DNA of 64,000 nucleotides, from the NCBI RefSeq assembly GCF_030622045.1, contig NZ_CP130886.1, forward strand, positions 3,609,557 through 3,673,556, read 5' to 3'. Below, piece by piece: positions 43,950 to 53,372 of this stretch; the stretch's first letter is position 1; the number at the start of each line of letters is the position of its first letter. The position numbers were made by a program, and so were the translations under genes. Under the pieces are notes generated by a model. The model searched no databases. It saw only the letters and a list, made by a program, of their open reading frames with translations, and was not told the origin of the DNA. Source of the stretch: Planctellipticum variicoloris (lineage in GTDB: Bacteria > Planctomycetota > Planctomycetia > Planctomycetales > Planctomycetaceae).

Positions 43950-45665
43950 CTACGAGTTCCCCGCATTCCCGACTTCTGAGTCGGCAGCCGCGACAACCCG
44001 CCAGGTTCCGTCGCCGCCGAGTTCCAGGACGTGCCGGTGGTATTTCAGAAGGTTGAGCCGATGGCTGACGCTGATCAGCGTCGCCCCGGTGTCCACAATA
44101 TGCTGGTACAATCGCTCTTCATTCAGGGCGTCCAGCGCGCTGGTGGCCTCATCCAGAATCACGTAACTTGGCTTCGACAGCAGCACCCGTGCGAAGGCCA
44201 CTCGCTGCTGTTCCCCCAGTGACAAGATCTTCCCCCAATCCGCTTCGACCTCGAATCCGCCAAAGCGCTCCGGCAGATCGGCGAGATTGACGTGTTTCAG
44301 AATGCCGCGAAGCTCTTCGTCGGGTACGTCTTCCCGGTGACCCGGATAGAGCAGTTGGGCGCGCAGTGTGCCGATCACCATGTAAGGTCGCTGCGGCAGA
44401 AAGAACACGTGCTCGAGTGCCGGCCGCACGATGACGCCTGTGCCGGCGTTCCACAACCCGGCGACCGCCCGCAGCAGCGAGCTCTTGCCGCCGCCGCTGG
44501 CGCCGACGATCAGCAGCCCCTCGCCGGCCTTCACGTCGAGCGACAAGTCTCGAATCAGTGTCCGCCGGTAATCGGGAGTCAGCAGAGTCAGCCGGTCGAT
44601 CGCCAGGCGATTCTCTTCCAAGGTTCTGATGACATCACGGCCCCGCAGCTCCACCTGCGCCGACGATTCGAGCGACCGTGCGAACTTGTCGAGCCGGCTG
44701 ATTCCGGCCGCAAACCGGCTCAGGGTATCGAAGTTGTTTACGATCACCGTCAGCGCCGCAAAAATGGCCGCGAAAGCGCCCGCAGCCTGAACCACCCGGC
44801 CGACTTCCAGGGTGCCGGCGAGGACCTGCGGCGCGAGAATCAGCGCCGGCATGATGAGCGTGATCGAACTGTAGACGTACTGGAACAGATTCAGCCGCCA
44901 CTGCCACGTGATAATCTGATTGTAGTTTGCGAAGGCGTCATGGAAGTGTCGCTTGATGTTCTGCGCTTCCGGCTGTTCGCCGCGGTAGAACGCGATCGAT
45001 TCGGCATTCTCACGCACGCGCACCAGACTGAAGCGAAAATCCGCTTCGCGTCGGAGTTGAAACAGATTGAGCGTGACCAGCGTCCGTCCGAAGACGAATG
45101 TTGCGACCAGCGTGCCGACGGTCGCATACGCGACGAGAAACAGCACCAGCGTCCGGGAGATCGACCACAAGACGCCGCAGAAGGCGACGAGCTGCAGGAT
45201 CGTTTCAACGGCGAGCAGAAAGTAGAACACCGCCCTGAGCGTGAAGGTGTTGATGTCTTCGGCGATCCGCTGATCTGGATTGTCGATTTCCGCGTTAAAG
45301 GCCAGTTTATAGAAAGCCTTGTTCCGGAAGTACGTATCCAGAAAGTTGTGTGTCAGCCATCGCCGCCAGTAGTTGACGAGTCTATCGCGGACGTAGTAGT
45401 AAAACACGTAGACCGGGGCGGCCCCCGCGATGATCAGCAAGGTCGTGTAAATCGACTTCCAGTAACGGGCGGGGTCCTGGGCAGCGAGTCCCGAAGTGAG
45501 TTCCCCCGACTGCTCATTCAACAGCACGCTGAAGGCGGTGCTCCCCAGCAGCAGGACGATCAGCAGCGCCAGCAGACCGCGGGCGATCCATTTGTCGTCG
45601 GAGAACCAGTAGGGTCTGGCGAGGACGACGAATCTCGGCAGCACAAGCCGCTTCAGCTTGAACAC
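43950..45665 (-). CDS. SbmA/ABCD-type ABC transporter (fused permease and ATPase)
   Basis: The 571-residue protein has an N-terminal membrane domain of the ABC_membrane_2 type (about 1-330; six helices, with the hallmark DNPDQRIAEDINTFT). A C-terminal ATPase follows with Walker A GASGGGKSS, Q-loop PQRPYMVIG, signature LSLGEQQR, Walker B YVILDEATSALD and an H-loop VSHR. The family includes bacterial SbmA/BacA-like and ABCD fatty-acyl transporters, and the substrate here is unknown. GTG start. It works as a homodimer in the inner membrane. Confidence 0.88.
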   Translation of the reverse strand: MFKLKRLVLPRFVVLARPYWFSDDKWIARGLLALLIVLLLGSTAFSVLLNEQSGELTSGLAAQDPARYWKSIYTTLLIIAGAAPVYVFYYYVRDRLVNYWRRWLTHNFLDTYFRNKAFYKLAFNAEIDNPDQRIAEDINTFTLRAVFYFLLAVETILQLVAFCGVLWSISRTLVLFLVAYATVGTLVATFVFGRTLVTLNLFQLRREADFRFSLVRVRENAESIAFYRGEQPEAQNIKRHFHDAFANYNQIITWQWRLNLFQYVYSSITLIMPALILAPQVLAGTLEVGRVVQAAGAFAAIFAALTVIVNNFDTLSRFAAGISRLDKFARSLESSAQVELRGRDVIRTLEENRLAIDRLTLLTPDYRRTLIRDLSLDVKAGEGLLIVGASGGGKSSLLRAVAGLWNAGTGVIVRPALEHVFFLPQRPYMVIGTLRAQLLYPGHREDVPDEELRGILKHVNLADLPERFGGFEVEADWGKILSLGEQQRVAFARVLLSKPSYVILDEATSALDALNEERLYQHIVDTGATLISVSHRLNLLKYHRHVLELGGDGTWRVVAAADSEVGNAGNS

Positions 45666-45936
45666 GAAGGAACTTTCATCGCTGGCAACAGGTGCTGTTG
45701 GACATTGCGGACTCCGGCAGGTCCGCTCTTCCGGTGACCGTCTTCGCTTCTTGCCGCAAGGCGTCCGTCGGATCGACCGGTGCTCGATGCATATGGACTC
45801 TACGGATCTCGGCGTGGAGCCAGCAGATATATGCGGTCAACCTCTGCGTGCGGCGTAGAGTAAGCCTCGGTCGCAGGTATTTCCAGCTCATCGGGAGTGA
45901 CGGCGCAGCTTCGAGGGACAACGGAACGAATTCCGT

Positions 45937-48489
45937 TCATGCCCACCACGTTTGCTTGAAGAATTTCAGAGTCTCGAACCAGAGTACGCTGGCCGTGCCT
46001 GCCGCCAGGCAGAACGCCAGGTCATCGACATGAAGCGTTGAAAAGTGAAACAGGTCGCCTAAGAACGGCACGTAGAGCGCCAGGCCGAGGAACGCAAGTG
46101 TGCCACCGATGATCCACCAGAGGGCCGCATTGGGGGTCCGCAGGGTGGACCAGATGGTCCTCGTCCAGGAACGGTTGGCGAAGATCAGTCCCAGGTTGGC
46201 GATGACGAGCGTCGTGAAGCTCAATGCAATCGCGTCGGAGGCGTTGAGCCACCCGTTCAATGCCGAAAGATAGACCGCCAGCACGATCAGCAAGGCGCTC
46301 GCACCCTGCAGCAGGCCGAGTCCCAGAATGCGTCCGCCGAACAAGGGCGCCGTCGAGTCGCGGGGCGGTCGGGACATCACGTCAGATTCTTCCGGTTCGG
46401 CTTCAAAGACGATGGAACAGGCCGGATCGATGATCAGTTCGAGAAACAGGATATGCACGGGCAGAAGGGCCAGCGGTCCGCCCAGCAGCACCGGGACGAG
46501 GGACATTCCGGCAATCGGCACATGCACGGCCACGATGTAGGTCATCGCCTTTTGCAAGTGGTCGAAAATCCGCCGGCCCATACGCACCGACTGCACGATC
46601 GAGGCGAAATCATCATCCAGCAGGACCAGCGAAGCCGCTTCGCGGGCCACGTCCGTACCGCGTCCCCCCATCGCAATGCCGATGTGCGCCGCCTTGAGCG
46701 CAGGAGCGTCGTTCACTCCGTCGCCCGTCATCGCGACGACCTCGCCATTCGCCTTGAGCGCATTGACCAGCCGCAGCTTCTGCTCCGGGACCATGCGGGC
46801 AAACACATTGACGGTCCCGATGCGCCGCTGCAGTGCTGCTTCGTCCAACTGGTCCAGTTCGGGGCCGGTGATAATCTCATCCACGGGCCGGATTCCCGCC
46901 TGGCGTGCAATGCAACCAGCCGTCGTCGGATGATCGCCGGTAATCATGACGACACGGATCCCCGCCGTGTAACATTCCTGGACGGCAGCGGGGACGGTCG
47001 GACGTACCGGGTCGGCCAGTCCCACGAGCCCGAGGAACTCGAAATTGAAGTCGTGCTGCTGGCCCGGCAGAGCCAGCGGCCCGAACACGCCCCTGGCGAC
47101 CCCCAGCACTCGAAGCCCCTCCAGGGCCATCGCCTTAACTTGTTCATCGATGGCCTGGGTGCGTTCGGTGTTCAGATGGCACAGGTCAGCGACGGCTTCC
47201 GGCGCACCTTTCGTCGCCAGGACGAAATCTCGGCCAGTTGGCGACTTCCAAGCGTGCGACATCGCCAGCAGGCTGGGAGATAAGGCATATCCGCGTTCCA
47301 GCGTCCAATCCGCGTGGAGGTGTTCGGTCTGGGCAAGACTGGCATTCCCGAGATCGTGAAAGGCCCTTTCCATCGGATCGAACGGGTCGCGCTGGCTTGC
47401 CAGGATGCCGAACTCGACGATCTCGTGGAACTCCTCGGGCAATTTGCGAGCGGGCCGTTGCTCGATATCAAGCACCGTCCCTTCGACAGCCAGCTTGCGG
47501 ATCGACATGCGATTCTCGGTGAGCGTGCCGGTCTTGTCGACGCAGAGGACTGTCGCCGAGCCGAGAGTTTCGATCACCGGCACTCGACGAGCCAGCACGT
47601 TCATCTTCGACAGCCGCCAGGCTCCCAAGGCGAGGAAGATCGTCAGGACGACGGGGAACTCTTCGGGCAACATTGCCATCGCCAGTGTGATCCCGGCCAG
47701 GAATCCTTGCAGCCAGTTACCGCGAGTAACGCCGTAAAGCACGACCACGATGAGGCACAAGCCCAATCCCAGAATCGCCACCCGCCTCACGAGAACCCCG
47801 ACTTCCTGCTGAAGCCGGGTTTTTTCCGTCGGCAGCGTCTGCAGTGCCTTGCCGATGCTGCCCATTTCAGTGTGGATGCCAGTCGTTCGCACCTGAGCGA
47901 TTCCCTGGCCCTGAACAATCAACGTTCCCGAGAAAACGAAGGGCAGGTCTTCGCCTCCCGGCCGTGTCATCTCGCGTTCCCCGTCCCAGGCGACCTTTCG
48001 AACCGGAACGGATTCGCCAGTGAGCAGAGACTCGTCGGTTGAAAGGCTGTTGCACGAAAGCACCACGGCATCGGCCGGGACCCGGTCGCCCTCGGCCAGG
48101 ATCAGGAGGTCATCGGGTACGACCTCCCGGCCGGCAATGCGAATTCTCTTTCCGCCGCGAATAACCAGGGCTCGGGGGCTGGAGAGGTCGCGCAGCGCTT
48201 CCAGCGCCCGCTCCGTTTTGCGTTCCTGGTAAAGCGTGATACCGAGCACCACGAAGACGAATCCGAGAAGCATCGCGGCTTCTTGAACGTCGCCCAGAAT
48301 CAGGTAGATCGTGCCGCAGGCCAGCAGCAGCAGAAACATCGGCTCGCGGACGACATCCCACGCGGTCGCCAGAACGCTACGGCCCTCCGATGAGGGGAGC
48401 TCGTTGTAGCCATGTTGCCGCCGGCGCAAGGCGACTTCGGCATCAGAAAGTCCCGTCAAAGCGTCGACAGGGGACACGCTTTCCATCAT
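45937..48489 (-). CDS. P-type cation-transporting ATPase
   Basis: The protein of about 850 residues has a cation ATPase N-terminus, an actuator domain with LTGES, the phosphorylation motif CVDKTGTLTENR, a nucleotide-binding domain, the hinge MTGDGVNDAPALK and ten predicted helices. The membrane motif in helix 4 reads AMLPEEFPVV, differing from the PEGLP of typical Ca2+ pumps, so the ion (Ca2+, Mn2+, Na+ or H+) is uncertain. The start is the first ATG of GGAATGATGGAAAGC; a GTG 15 bp upstream is possible. It follows the catalase-like gene on the same strand. Confidence 0.88.
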   Translation of the reverse strand: MMESVSPVDALTGLSDAEVALRRRQHGYNELPSSEGRSVLATAWDVVREPMFLLLLACGTIYLILGDVQEAAMLLGFVFVVLGITLYQERKTERALEALRDLSSPRALVIRGGKRIRIAGREVVPDDLLILAEGDRVPADAVVLSCNSLSTDESLLTGESVPVRKVAWDGEREMTRPGGEDLPFVFSGTLIVQGQGIAQVRTTGIHTEMGSIGKALQTLPTEKTRLQQEVGVLVRRVAILGLGLCLIVVVLYGVTRGNWLQGFLAGITLAMAMLPEEFPVVLTIFLALGAWRLSKMNVLARRVPVIETLGSATVLCVDKTGTLTENRMSIRKLAVEGTVLDIEQRPARKLPEEFHEIVEFGILASQRDPFDPMERAFHDLGNASLAQTEHLHADWTLERGYALSPSLLAMSHAWKSPTGRDFVLATKGAPEAVADLCHLNTERTQAIDEQVKAMALEGLRVLGVARGVFGPLALPGQQHDFNFEFLGLVGLADPVRPTVPAAVQECYTAGIRVVMITGDHPTTAGCIARQAGIRPVDEIITGPELDQLDEAALQRRIGTVNVFARMVPEQKLRLVNALKANGEVVAMTGDGVNDAPALKAAHIGIAMGGRGTDVAREAASLVLLDDDFASIVQSVRMGRRIFDHLQKAMTYIVAVHVPIAGMSLVPVLLGGPLALLPVHILFLELIIDPACSIVFEAEPEESDVMSRPPRDSTAPLFGGRILGLGLLQGASALLIVLAVYLSALNGWLNASDAIALSFTTLVIANLGLIFANRSWTRTIWSTLRTPNAALWWIIGGTLAFLGLALYVPFLGDLFHFSTLHVDDLAFCLAAGTASVLWFETLKFFKQTWWA

Positions 48490-48642
48490 TCCATCCCGCG
48501 TCACGATTCAGGCCGCAGAGACGCCGCCATTTCGCTGTTATCGCCCGTTCGCACTCCCGATGCGTCGCGCCGGCATCGTCGCGACGCCCGCCAACTCGCC
48601 GCTGCTGCGGCGGTCGAGCGGCCTTCTCGCGAATCAGGCCCC

Positions 48643-49713
48643 CTACAGAACCGGAATGATCTTCTCCGGCTGCCGACGACGCCATGCGGCGGAGAGCGAG
48701 TAGGCGCGGCGGCGAACGCGGTTGATTCCCCCCAGCGGCCGATGCGCCACCAGCGCATGCCAGACGCTGAATGAGAGCGACGTGTATGCAGCCGCCTGCC
48801 GCAGTTCTGCGATCTCCTGTCGCGGGAGCAACAGATGAGCGACGGTTCGATACGGGGAGTCGCACTCCGGCCATTCGACGGTGGCATCTTCGATCGGCAT
48901 CGTTCGCTCGGAGGTGCGCAGTTGGACCTGAAGTTCGAACAGCACCTCCTGCGTACGTAACGTCTCTTCAAGCGCCAATCGCATGGCATCCGCCTGCGAC
49001 CCCAGGCGTGTGATGAGATCCAGGTACGAATCGAGGCGATCCCCGGCAGGTTTCGCTCTGTACTTGGCCACAAACCTTCCGAACCGGATCGGGGCCATGC
49101 TGTAGTAGGTATTGCTTGCCGGATGCGCCGGGATCTGCCCGGCGATTCGAGCAAGAGCCAGCATCTCCCGCCAGTGCCAATGCAGCGGGTTCCAATCGCC
49201 TCCAGTCAGCGCCCCCTGAAGCGTTGCGAGCGCGTCGTCATCGGCCTGGACGAGTACTTGCTCCAATCGCAGATAATCCTTCACATTCCGTGCGAAAAAC
49301 ACCGGGTGATTGATCATCACAAAATCCTGCGACCGGGCGCCTGGCTCGTCGGTCGGCTCCCAGTCGCCATCACCCCCCAGAACTTTGAACGCCATCCCGC
49401 GACCGTCCGGAATCGCATCGGTTTGCACCCGGCTTGCCGAATTCGAGAAGCGCGCGATGACCGGAAACACTCCGTCATGCTTGAACAGGCCCTGCGCAAG
49501 TTCGCTCGGCAGATTCGGCAGGATTCGGAGTTCTCCCCGGGCGTAGCCATGACTCTTGACATGCACGTCCGCGCGCAACTGCCCGCTTTTCGCTGCGCTG
49601 CGGGTCAGGATCGTTTCGATCGCTTCAATGACGCGCTGAATATCCGCCGCCTCATCCGCAGGAATCGTTTCCGTGTCGGCCGCGTAAGGAAGGGGCTGGT
49701 TCGCGATGGTCAT
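48643..49713 (-). CDS. Catalase-like haem protein (SrpA/AOS-like small catalase family)
   Basis: The 356-residue protein is shorter than true catalases (about 480+) and fits the small catalase-related family. It has DVHVKSHGYARGELRIL at the usual active-site start, FKHDGVFPVIARFSNSAS, and DGRGMAFKVLGGDG. The expected haem-ligand Tyr region is not obvious, so catalase activity is unsure; peroxidase or lipid-hydroperoxide activity is also possible. There is no signal peptide. It lies among stress genes. Confidence 0.8.
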   Translation of the reverse strand: MTIANQPLPYAADTETIPADEAADIQRVIEAIETILTRSAAKSGQLRADVHVKSHGYARGELRILPNLPSELAQGLFKHDGVFPVIARFSNSASRVQTDAIPDGRGMAFKVLGGDGDWEPTDEPGARSQDFVMINHPVFFARNVKDYLRLEQVLVQADDDALATLQGALTGGDWNPLHWHWREMLALARIAGQIPAHPASNTYYSMAPIRFGRFVAKYRAKPAGDRLDSYLDLITRLGSQADAMRLALEETLRTQEVLFELQVQLRTSERTMPIEDATVEWPECDSPYRTVAHLLLPRQEIAELRQAAAYTSLSFSVWHALVAHRPLGGINRVRRRAYSLSAAWRRRQPEKIIPVL

Positions 49714-49843
49714 CGCAGGCTTTCTAAATGAGTGCTCATGCTTGTGCCGTTACGCGCGTTCAACGCGCGGGATCCTCATGCCCGCTGCGACGCCGGACTC
49801 CGCTTGAACCGTCTAACGAGTCGGGCAAACGCCTTCGCGGCCG

Positions 49844-50227
49844 TCATACGGCCTCGTCGATCATCTGAACGGCCTGCTCCTCGACCTCTTCGGCAAAGAA
49901 ACGCAACGCTGCCTCCTGCGACAGCGCCGCAAGCATCTGCACCGGACGAATCATGCCAACCTTCGTTTTGCCCTTCTCTGTAAATACAGAGATGCGACAC
50001 GGCAACGCCATGTTCAGACGCATGTCGACTCCGAGTACCCCTGCAGCTTGCCCGGGATTGCAGATCTCAAAGATTCTGCATTCCTCGCCAAATGCGATCC
50101 CCTTGCTGCGCAGCGAACCGCCGAGATCGTGGACATGCAGGATTCCGAAACCATGGCGCTGAACCGCCGACTCCAGGTCTGCGGATGCCTGCGCAACGGA
50201 CTTCCGCGTTTCAACAATATAGTACAT
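49844..50227 (-). CDS. DUF302 domain protein
   Basis: The 127-residue protein starts MYYIVETRKSVAQASADLES and matches DUF302 throughout (ILHVHDLGGSLRSKG, EECRIFEICNPGQAAGVL, LPCRISVFTEKGKTKVG). DUF302 proteins are small alpha/beta proteins often found with stress or sulfur-related genes; the function is unknown. It is close to the cupin gene on the same strand. Confidence 0.88.
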   Translation of the reverse strand: MYYIVETRKSVAQASADLESAVQRHGFGILHVHDLGGSLRSKGIAFGEECRIFEICNPGQAAGVLGVDMRLNMALPCRISVFTEKGKTKVGMIRPVQMLAALSQEAALRFFAEEVEEQAVQMIDEAV

Positions 50228-50265
50228 GGCCTCCCCCTCAATGCCGCCGTCGGCAAGAAGTCGTT

Positions 50266-50658
50266 CTATTCGGTTGTCTTCCCGTCGAACTGCTCGCTGT
50301 CTGCGACCGCGTCTTCGCGCGTGCGATGGACGACCCCATCCCGATGGTTCGGCGGTGCATACAGCGTATAGAGCTTCATCGCTCCGGCGCCGGTGTTGAC
50401 GATGTTGTGGTTCGTCCCGGCCGGGACGACGATCGCAAAGCCAGCTCGGATCGCGGTCCGAACGCCGTCGAGCACCGCTTCGCCGGTCCCTTCTTCCACG
50501 CGAAAGAACTGGTCGAGCTGGTGAACTTCGGCGCCGATGTCTTCGTTCGGCCGCAGCGACATAACCACGAGCTGGCAGTGCTCTGCGGTATAGAGCACGC
50601 GCCGGAAGTCGTCATTCGCGATGGCCAGATCTTCGATGTTCTTGACAAACCCATGCAT
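50266..50658 (-). CDS. Small cupin-domain protein
   Basis: The 130-residue protein has a single cupin barrel with first motif PNEDIGAEVHQLDQFFRVEEGTG and second motif VPAGTNHNIVN, giving a possible metal site (His, Glu, His). The ATG is preceded by GGAGG. It lies 38 bp upstream of the DUF302 gene, probably in one operon. The substrate is unknown. Confidence 0.87.
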   Translation of the reverse strand: MHGFVKNIEDLAIANDDFRRVLYTAEHCQLVVMSLRPNEDIGAEVHQLDQFFRVEEGTGEAVLDGVRTAIRAGFAIVVPAGTNHNIVNTGAGAMKLYTLYAPPNHRDGVVHRTREDAVADSEQFDGKTTE

Positions 50659-50824
50659 TACGAAACCTCCTCAGAAAAGTGGCCGTTCAGAGAACCCCTG
50701 TCTGAAAGTCGCTTTGGTCAACAAGGAGTCCTCGACTCTCCCGTCAAAGTGCTGTCGTCCGCCACCGCCATTGGCCGCCGGGAGCCATTTCTCGCTATCC
50801 CGCCGCCCTGGAAGTGACTCCCGT

Positions 50825-51514
50825 CTATTTTGGCCGTGGCTGCCTGAATGGCCGGAGGTTCTCCGCCGGCGGACTCGGATATCGTTGTGCCATGTCCGCG
50901 GGCTCTTTCGTCGGGAGAGTACTCCGCCGGTCGCCGAGCCCTTCAGCGCCGCGAGGCGGTTGGCCTGTTTGCCTGGCGGCGAGGTAGTCCAGCACTTGGG
51001 GGACGGCATGTGCAGCCGCGTCTTGCGCGATCCCGATCAGCGCGCCAATGGCCACGCTTCTCAATTCGCGCCAGGACGATTGCTCCAGACCCGACTTGTA
51101 GGCGGCTGCAATGGCGGAGGAGGTCGCAGCGGACTCGACGGCGGGCGGCCGGTTATCGTCGGCCACGTTGTCGGCTGGCAGTGCCGGTCGCGGCAAAGCC
51201 TCTGGTGTCAGTGGGACGGGCTTCTTCGCAGGCCGCGCCAGAAACTCGTAGGCCAGATACCCTGCGACAGCCGCGCCGCCGAGAAACAGCCACGGATGGC
51301 GGTCGAACTGACGCCGAACGTCCAATGCGTTGCTGACCGACTGGACCGCGTCCTGAACCGCTCCTGTAACGGTCTCGACTGTTTCCTGAACCGCCGCCAC
51401 CGTGGCATTTACGGCAGTGCCGGTGGATTGCACGGTGTCGGAGACCTGATGCTCCAGAGACTCCAGCTTGTCCGAGAGCTGCAGCTTCGTTTCATCCATC
51501 TGTTGCCGGATCAT
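50825..51514 (-). CDS. DUF3618-like membrane-associated protein
   Basis: The 229-residue protein has an N-terminal helical repeat of DUF3618 type (MIRQQMDETKLQLSDKLESL) and a long amphipathic coiled segment. One membrane helix follows (RQFDRHPWLFLGGAAVAGYL). The C-terminal half is Pro/Ala-rich. The ATG at 51514 overlaps the original stop of the upstream holin-like gene as ATGA, which supports this start over a GTG at 51532. Proteins with DUF883, DUF1469 and DUF3618 modules often lie together, and their role is probably in envelope or osmotic stress. Confidence 0.72.
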   Translation of the reverse strand: MIRQQMDETKLQLSDKLESLEHQVSDTVQSTGTAVNATVAAVQETVETVTGAVQDAVQSVSNALDVRRQFDRHPWLFLGGAAVAGYLAYEFLARPAKKPVPLTPEALPRPALPADNVADDNRPPAVESAATSSAIAAAYKSGLEQSSWRELRSVAIGALIGIAQDAAAHAVPQVLDYLAARQTGQPPRGAEGLGDRRSTLPTKEPADMAQRYPSPPAENLRPFRQPRPK

Positions 51515-51939
51515 TTCGGCGGTATCTTCCACGGGGCATGCTCCTGCAGCATCTCGCTGGCCGGATTCGGGCTCGGGGTGATGGAGTGAAAGCGGGTCCG
51601 GCCAAGCTGCGCCAGAATCCCGCCGACGAAGGTAAGCATCGCCGCCAGCACGGCGTAGCACGCTCACAATGGAAGCCATGCTGGGTCGGTAGCCGGCGGC
51701 GACGTCGCCCAATGCAATCGATGAGCCAGACTGAGGCAGAGGACGATGGCATCGACCAGGCAAATTCCGATGCTGACGGCGAAGATCGCCGCGGCTGCCG
51801 CGCGCTGGCGGAGTTCGTCCTCGATTTCCTGCCTCGTCAACCGGAACTGCTGTTCCACGAGGTGCTGCAGATCACCGAGGATGCCACTCACCAGCGACGC
51901 GGCCGTCGGCTCGGGCGGATCCTCAATGTCGCTGGACAT
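51511..51939 (-). pseudogene. Holin-X-like (DUF1469) membrane protein with an in-frame stop
   Basis: The gene starts MSSDIEDPPEPTAASLVSGI and encodes a DUF1469-type protein with a first TM helix (AAAAIFAVSIGICLVDAIVL). The frame hits TGA at 51664-51666 after PAWLPL. After the stop the same frame continues with a plausible second TM segment (AVLAAMLTFVGGILAQL) and a tail to a natural stop at 51511-51513, which overlaps the next gene by ATGA. This indicates a TGG to TGA nonsense change. A shortened 91-residue product may still be made. Confidence 0.75.
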
Positions 51940-51942
51940 TGC

Positions 51943-52368
51943 TCATTTCCTCAAGCTGCGCCCCACGAACCAGCCCACGCCGAGCGCGATCAATACGGCG
52001 GGAATCGGGTTCCGACGAATTACGTGGGCCACATCATCGGTCATGCCGCTCAGCTTGGCGCTCTCGACATACTCGCCTCTTTCTCTGACGGTTCTGGCCA
52101 CGGCCTGGGACGCGCTGCCCAACAGACCCGTGTGGGGCGTATTTCTGCCGAGTTCGTCACCCAGTTCCTGGATGCCGACGCCCGCCCTGGCCGTCAGATT
52201 GTCAGCACGTCTGCCGACATCGCCGACCGCCTGACTTGCCATCGCGCCGACGGCGGAGGCCGCGTGACTGGCCACCTCGCCCGCACTGGCTGCTGCATCC
52301 CGGGCCTTGCCGGCCGCCTGTGTCCACTCTTTCTCCGTGACGCTTGGCGTCATGGCTGGATTTGACAT
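51943..52368 (-). CDS. DUF883-type (ElaB/YqjD-like) membrane protein
   Basis: The 141-residue protein has a long Ala-rich amphipathic helical region (about 20-105) and ends in a C-terminal membrane helix with the motif RRNPIPAVLIALGVGWFVGR, typical of ElaB/YqjD proteins that tether ribosomes or act in stress. It lies 4 bp upstream of the holin-like gene on the same strand, so the DUF883/DUF1469/DUF3618 trio forms one operon. Confidence 0.85.
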   Translation of the reverse strand: MSNPAMTPSVTEKEWTQAAGKARDAAASAGEVASHAASAVGAMASQAVGDVGRRADNLTARAGVGIQELGDELGRNTPHTGLLGSASQAVARTVRERGEYVESAKLSGMTDDVAHVIRRNPIPAVLIALGVGWFVGRSLRK

Positions 52369-52447
52369 CGCTGAACTCCTCGCAATGAATGTTTCGTGCC
52401 GGCGCTCCACGTGGCGCAATCTGCTTCAGTCCGCCCTTCGCCGTACT

Positions 52448-52636
52448 TCAGGGTGTGGAAGCCGGCGGTTTGTCGCCGGTCTCCTTGATTTCCTTTTCCG
52501 TGGTGATGGTCGTCGTTCCTCCAGGCGTCTTGATCTCGGTCTCCTGCTTGGTCGACGACTTGGTCGTCTCAGTACAACCGACCGCGCCAATCGAAACCAG
52601 ACTCGCAATCAGAGCGGGGGCAATCACGCGTTTCAT
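52448..52636 (-). CDS. Small lipoprotein, paralogue 1
   Basis: The 62-residue protein has a lipobox (GAVG-Cys, Cys21). The mature part is a short charged segment, ETEIKTPGGTTTITTEKEIK, ending TGDKPPASTP. A close paralogue, with the same GG-E-T-T-T pattern and PPPASKP ending, lies at 56777-57010. The function is unknown. Confidence 0.75.
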   Translation of the reverse strand: MKRVIAPALIASLVSIGAVGCTETTKSSTKQETEIKTPGGTTTITTEKEIKETGDKPPASTP

Positions 52637-52671
52637 TTTCAAACCTTTTCGAGAACATTCTGCGGTCCGTC

Positions 52672-53091
52672 TCACCGGCTTCTACAAGAAACCGGTTCTA
52701 AACCGCGATCACTTCGCAACGGTTGACGTGTCTGCGACGGGCACTTGGCGTTTCCCGCAGCATCACATGAGCTCGCAGTTCTGCCGGAAGGTGGCCGCGT
52801 CTTTCGTTCCGAGACCCGCGTCAGTCGAATGGCGAACTCACGATTCGACGTTGCGACTTGCGGGGGAAGCGATGTTCCAACGGAGGATGCATGCGGTCTC
52901 CATCCATTCAGGAATTCGTCAAGGGCCCGTTCAACCTGGTCCTCCGCATAATCGGCCCGCTGTTGAAGAATGCCAGCGAGCCGATTTCGCCTCCCGGCGA
53001 TGGTTGTCACATTGTCGCCCGGAAGCTGGCCCCGATCCTCCTGGGCATTGCCGCTGAAGTGTTTTCAGCCACCTCGGAACTGAACGCAGTC
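52672..53091 (-). pseudogene. Degraded CsbD-family (UPF0337) stress gene
   Basis: The frame contains KHFSGNAQEDRGQLPGDNVT and TIAGRRNRLAGILQQRADYA then EDQVERALDEFL, which aligns well to CsbD proteins. The family's first conserved Trp is replaced by TGA (53065-53067) and the second (EQWGKL) by Arg (EDRGQL). No good start codon remains. Downstream the frame runs on to 52672 past the usual CsbD end. Confidence 0.65.
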
Positions 53092-53165
53092 CGGGGTCTT
53101 GACTCCTTCAAATCTGATACGTGTATCTTTCGATACGACGGATCGTCGCGTCGCATCCCTGTCGA

Positions 53166-53321
53166 TCAGATGCGGCCCAGAAGCAGAAGTATGATCAGAA
53201 TCAGCACGATCAAGCCGATTCCGCCGCTCGGGGCAAAACCCCAGCTTCGGCTGTGAGGCCACGCAGGGAGGGCTCCCAGCAGCAGTAGAATTAAAACGAC
53301 GAGTAGAATCGTGCCGAGCAT
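53166..53321 (-). CDS. DUF3309 small membrane protein
   Basis: The 51-residue protein begins MLGTILLVVLILLLLGALPA, then WPHSRSWGFAPSGGIGLIVL and a final hydrophobic stretch. It is a full-length DUF3309 member, with two membrane helices joined by the conserved WPHSRxWG...PSGG turn. It is often induced by stress; the mechanism is unknown. Confidence 0.9.
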   Translation of the reverse strand: MLGTILLVVLILLLLGALPAWPHSRSWGFAPSGGIGLIVLILIILLLLGRI

Positions 53322-53372
53322 TTCAGATCTCCCTTGGCGAGCATGGAGGAACAAGCGGCGATGGCGTCTGAA

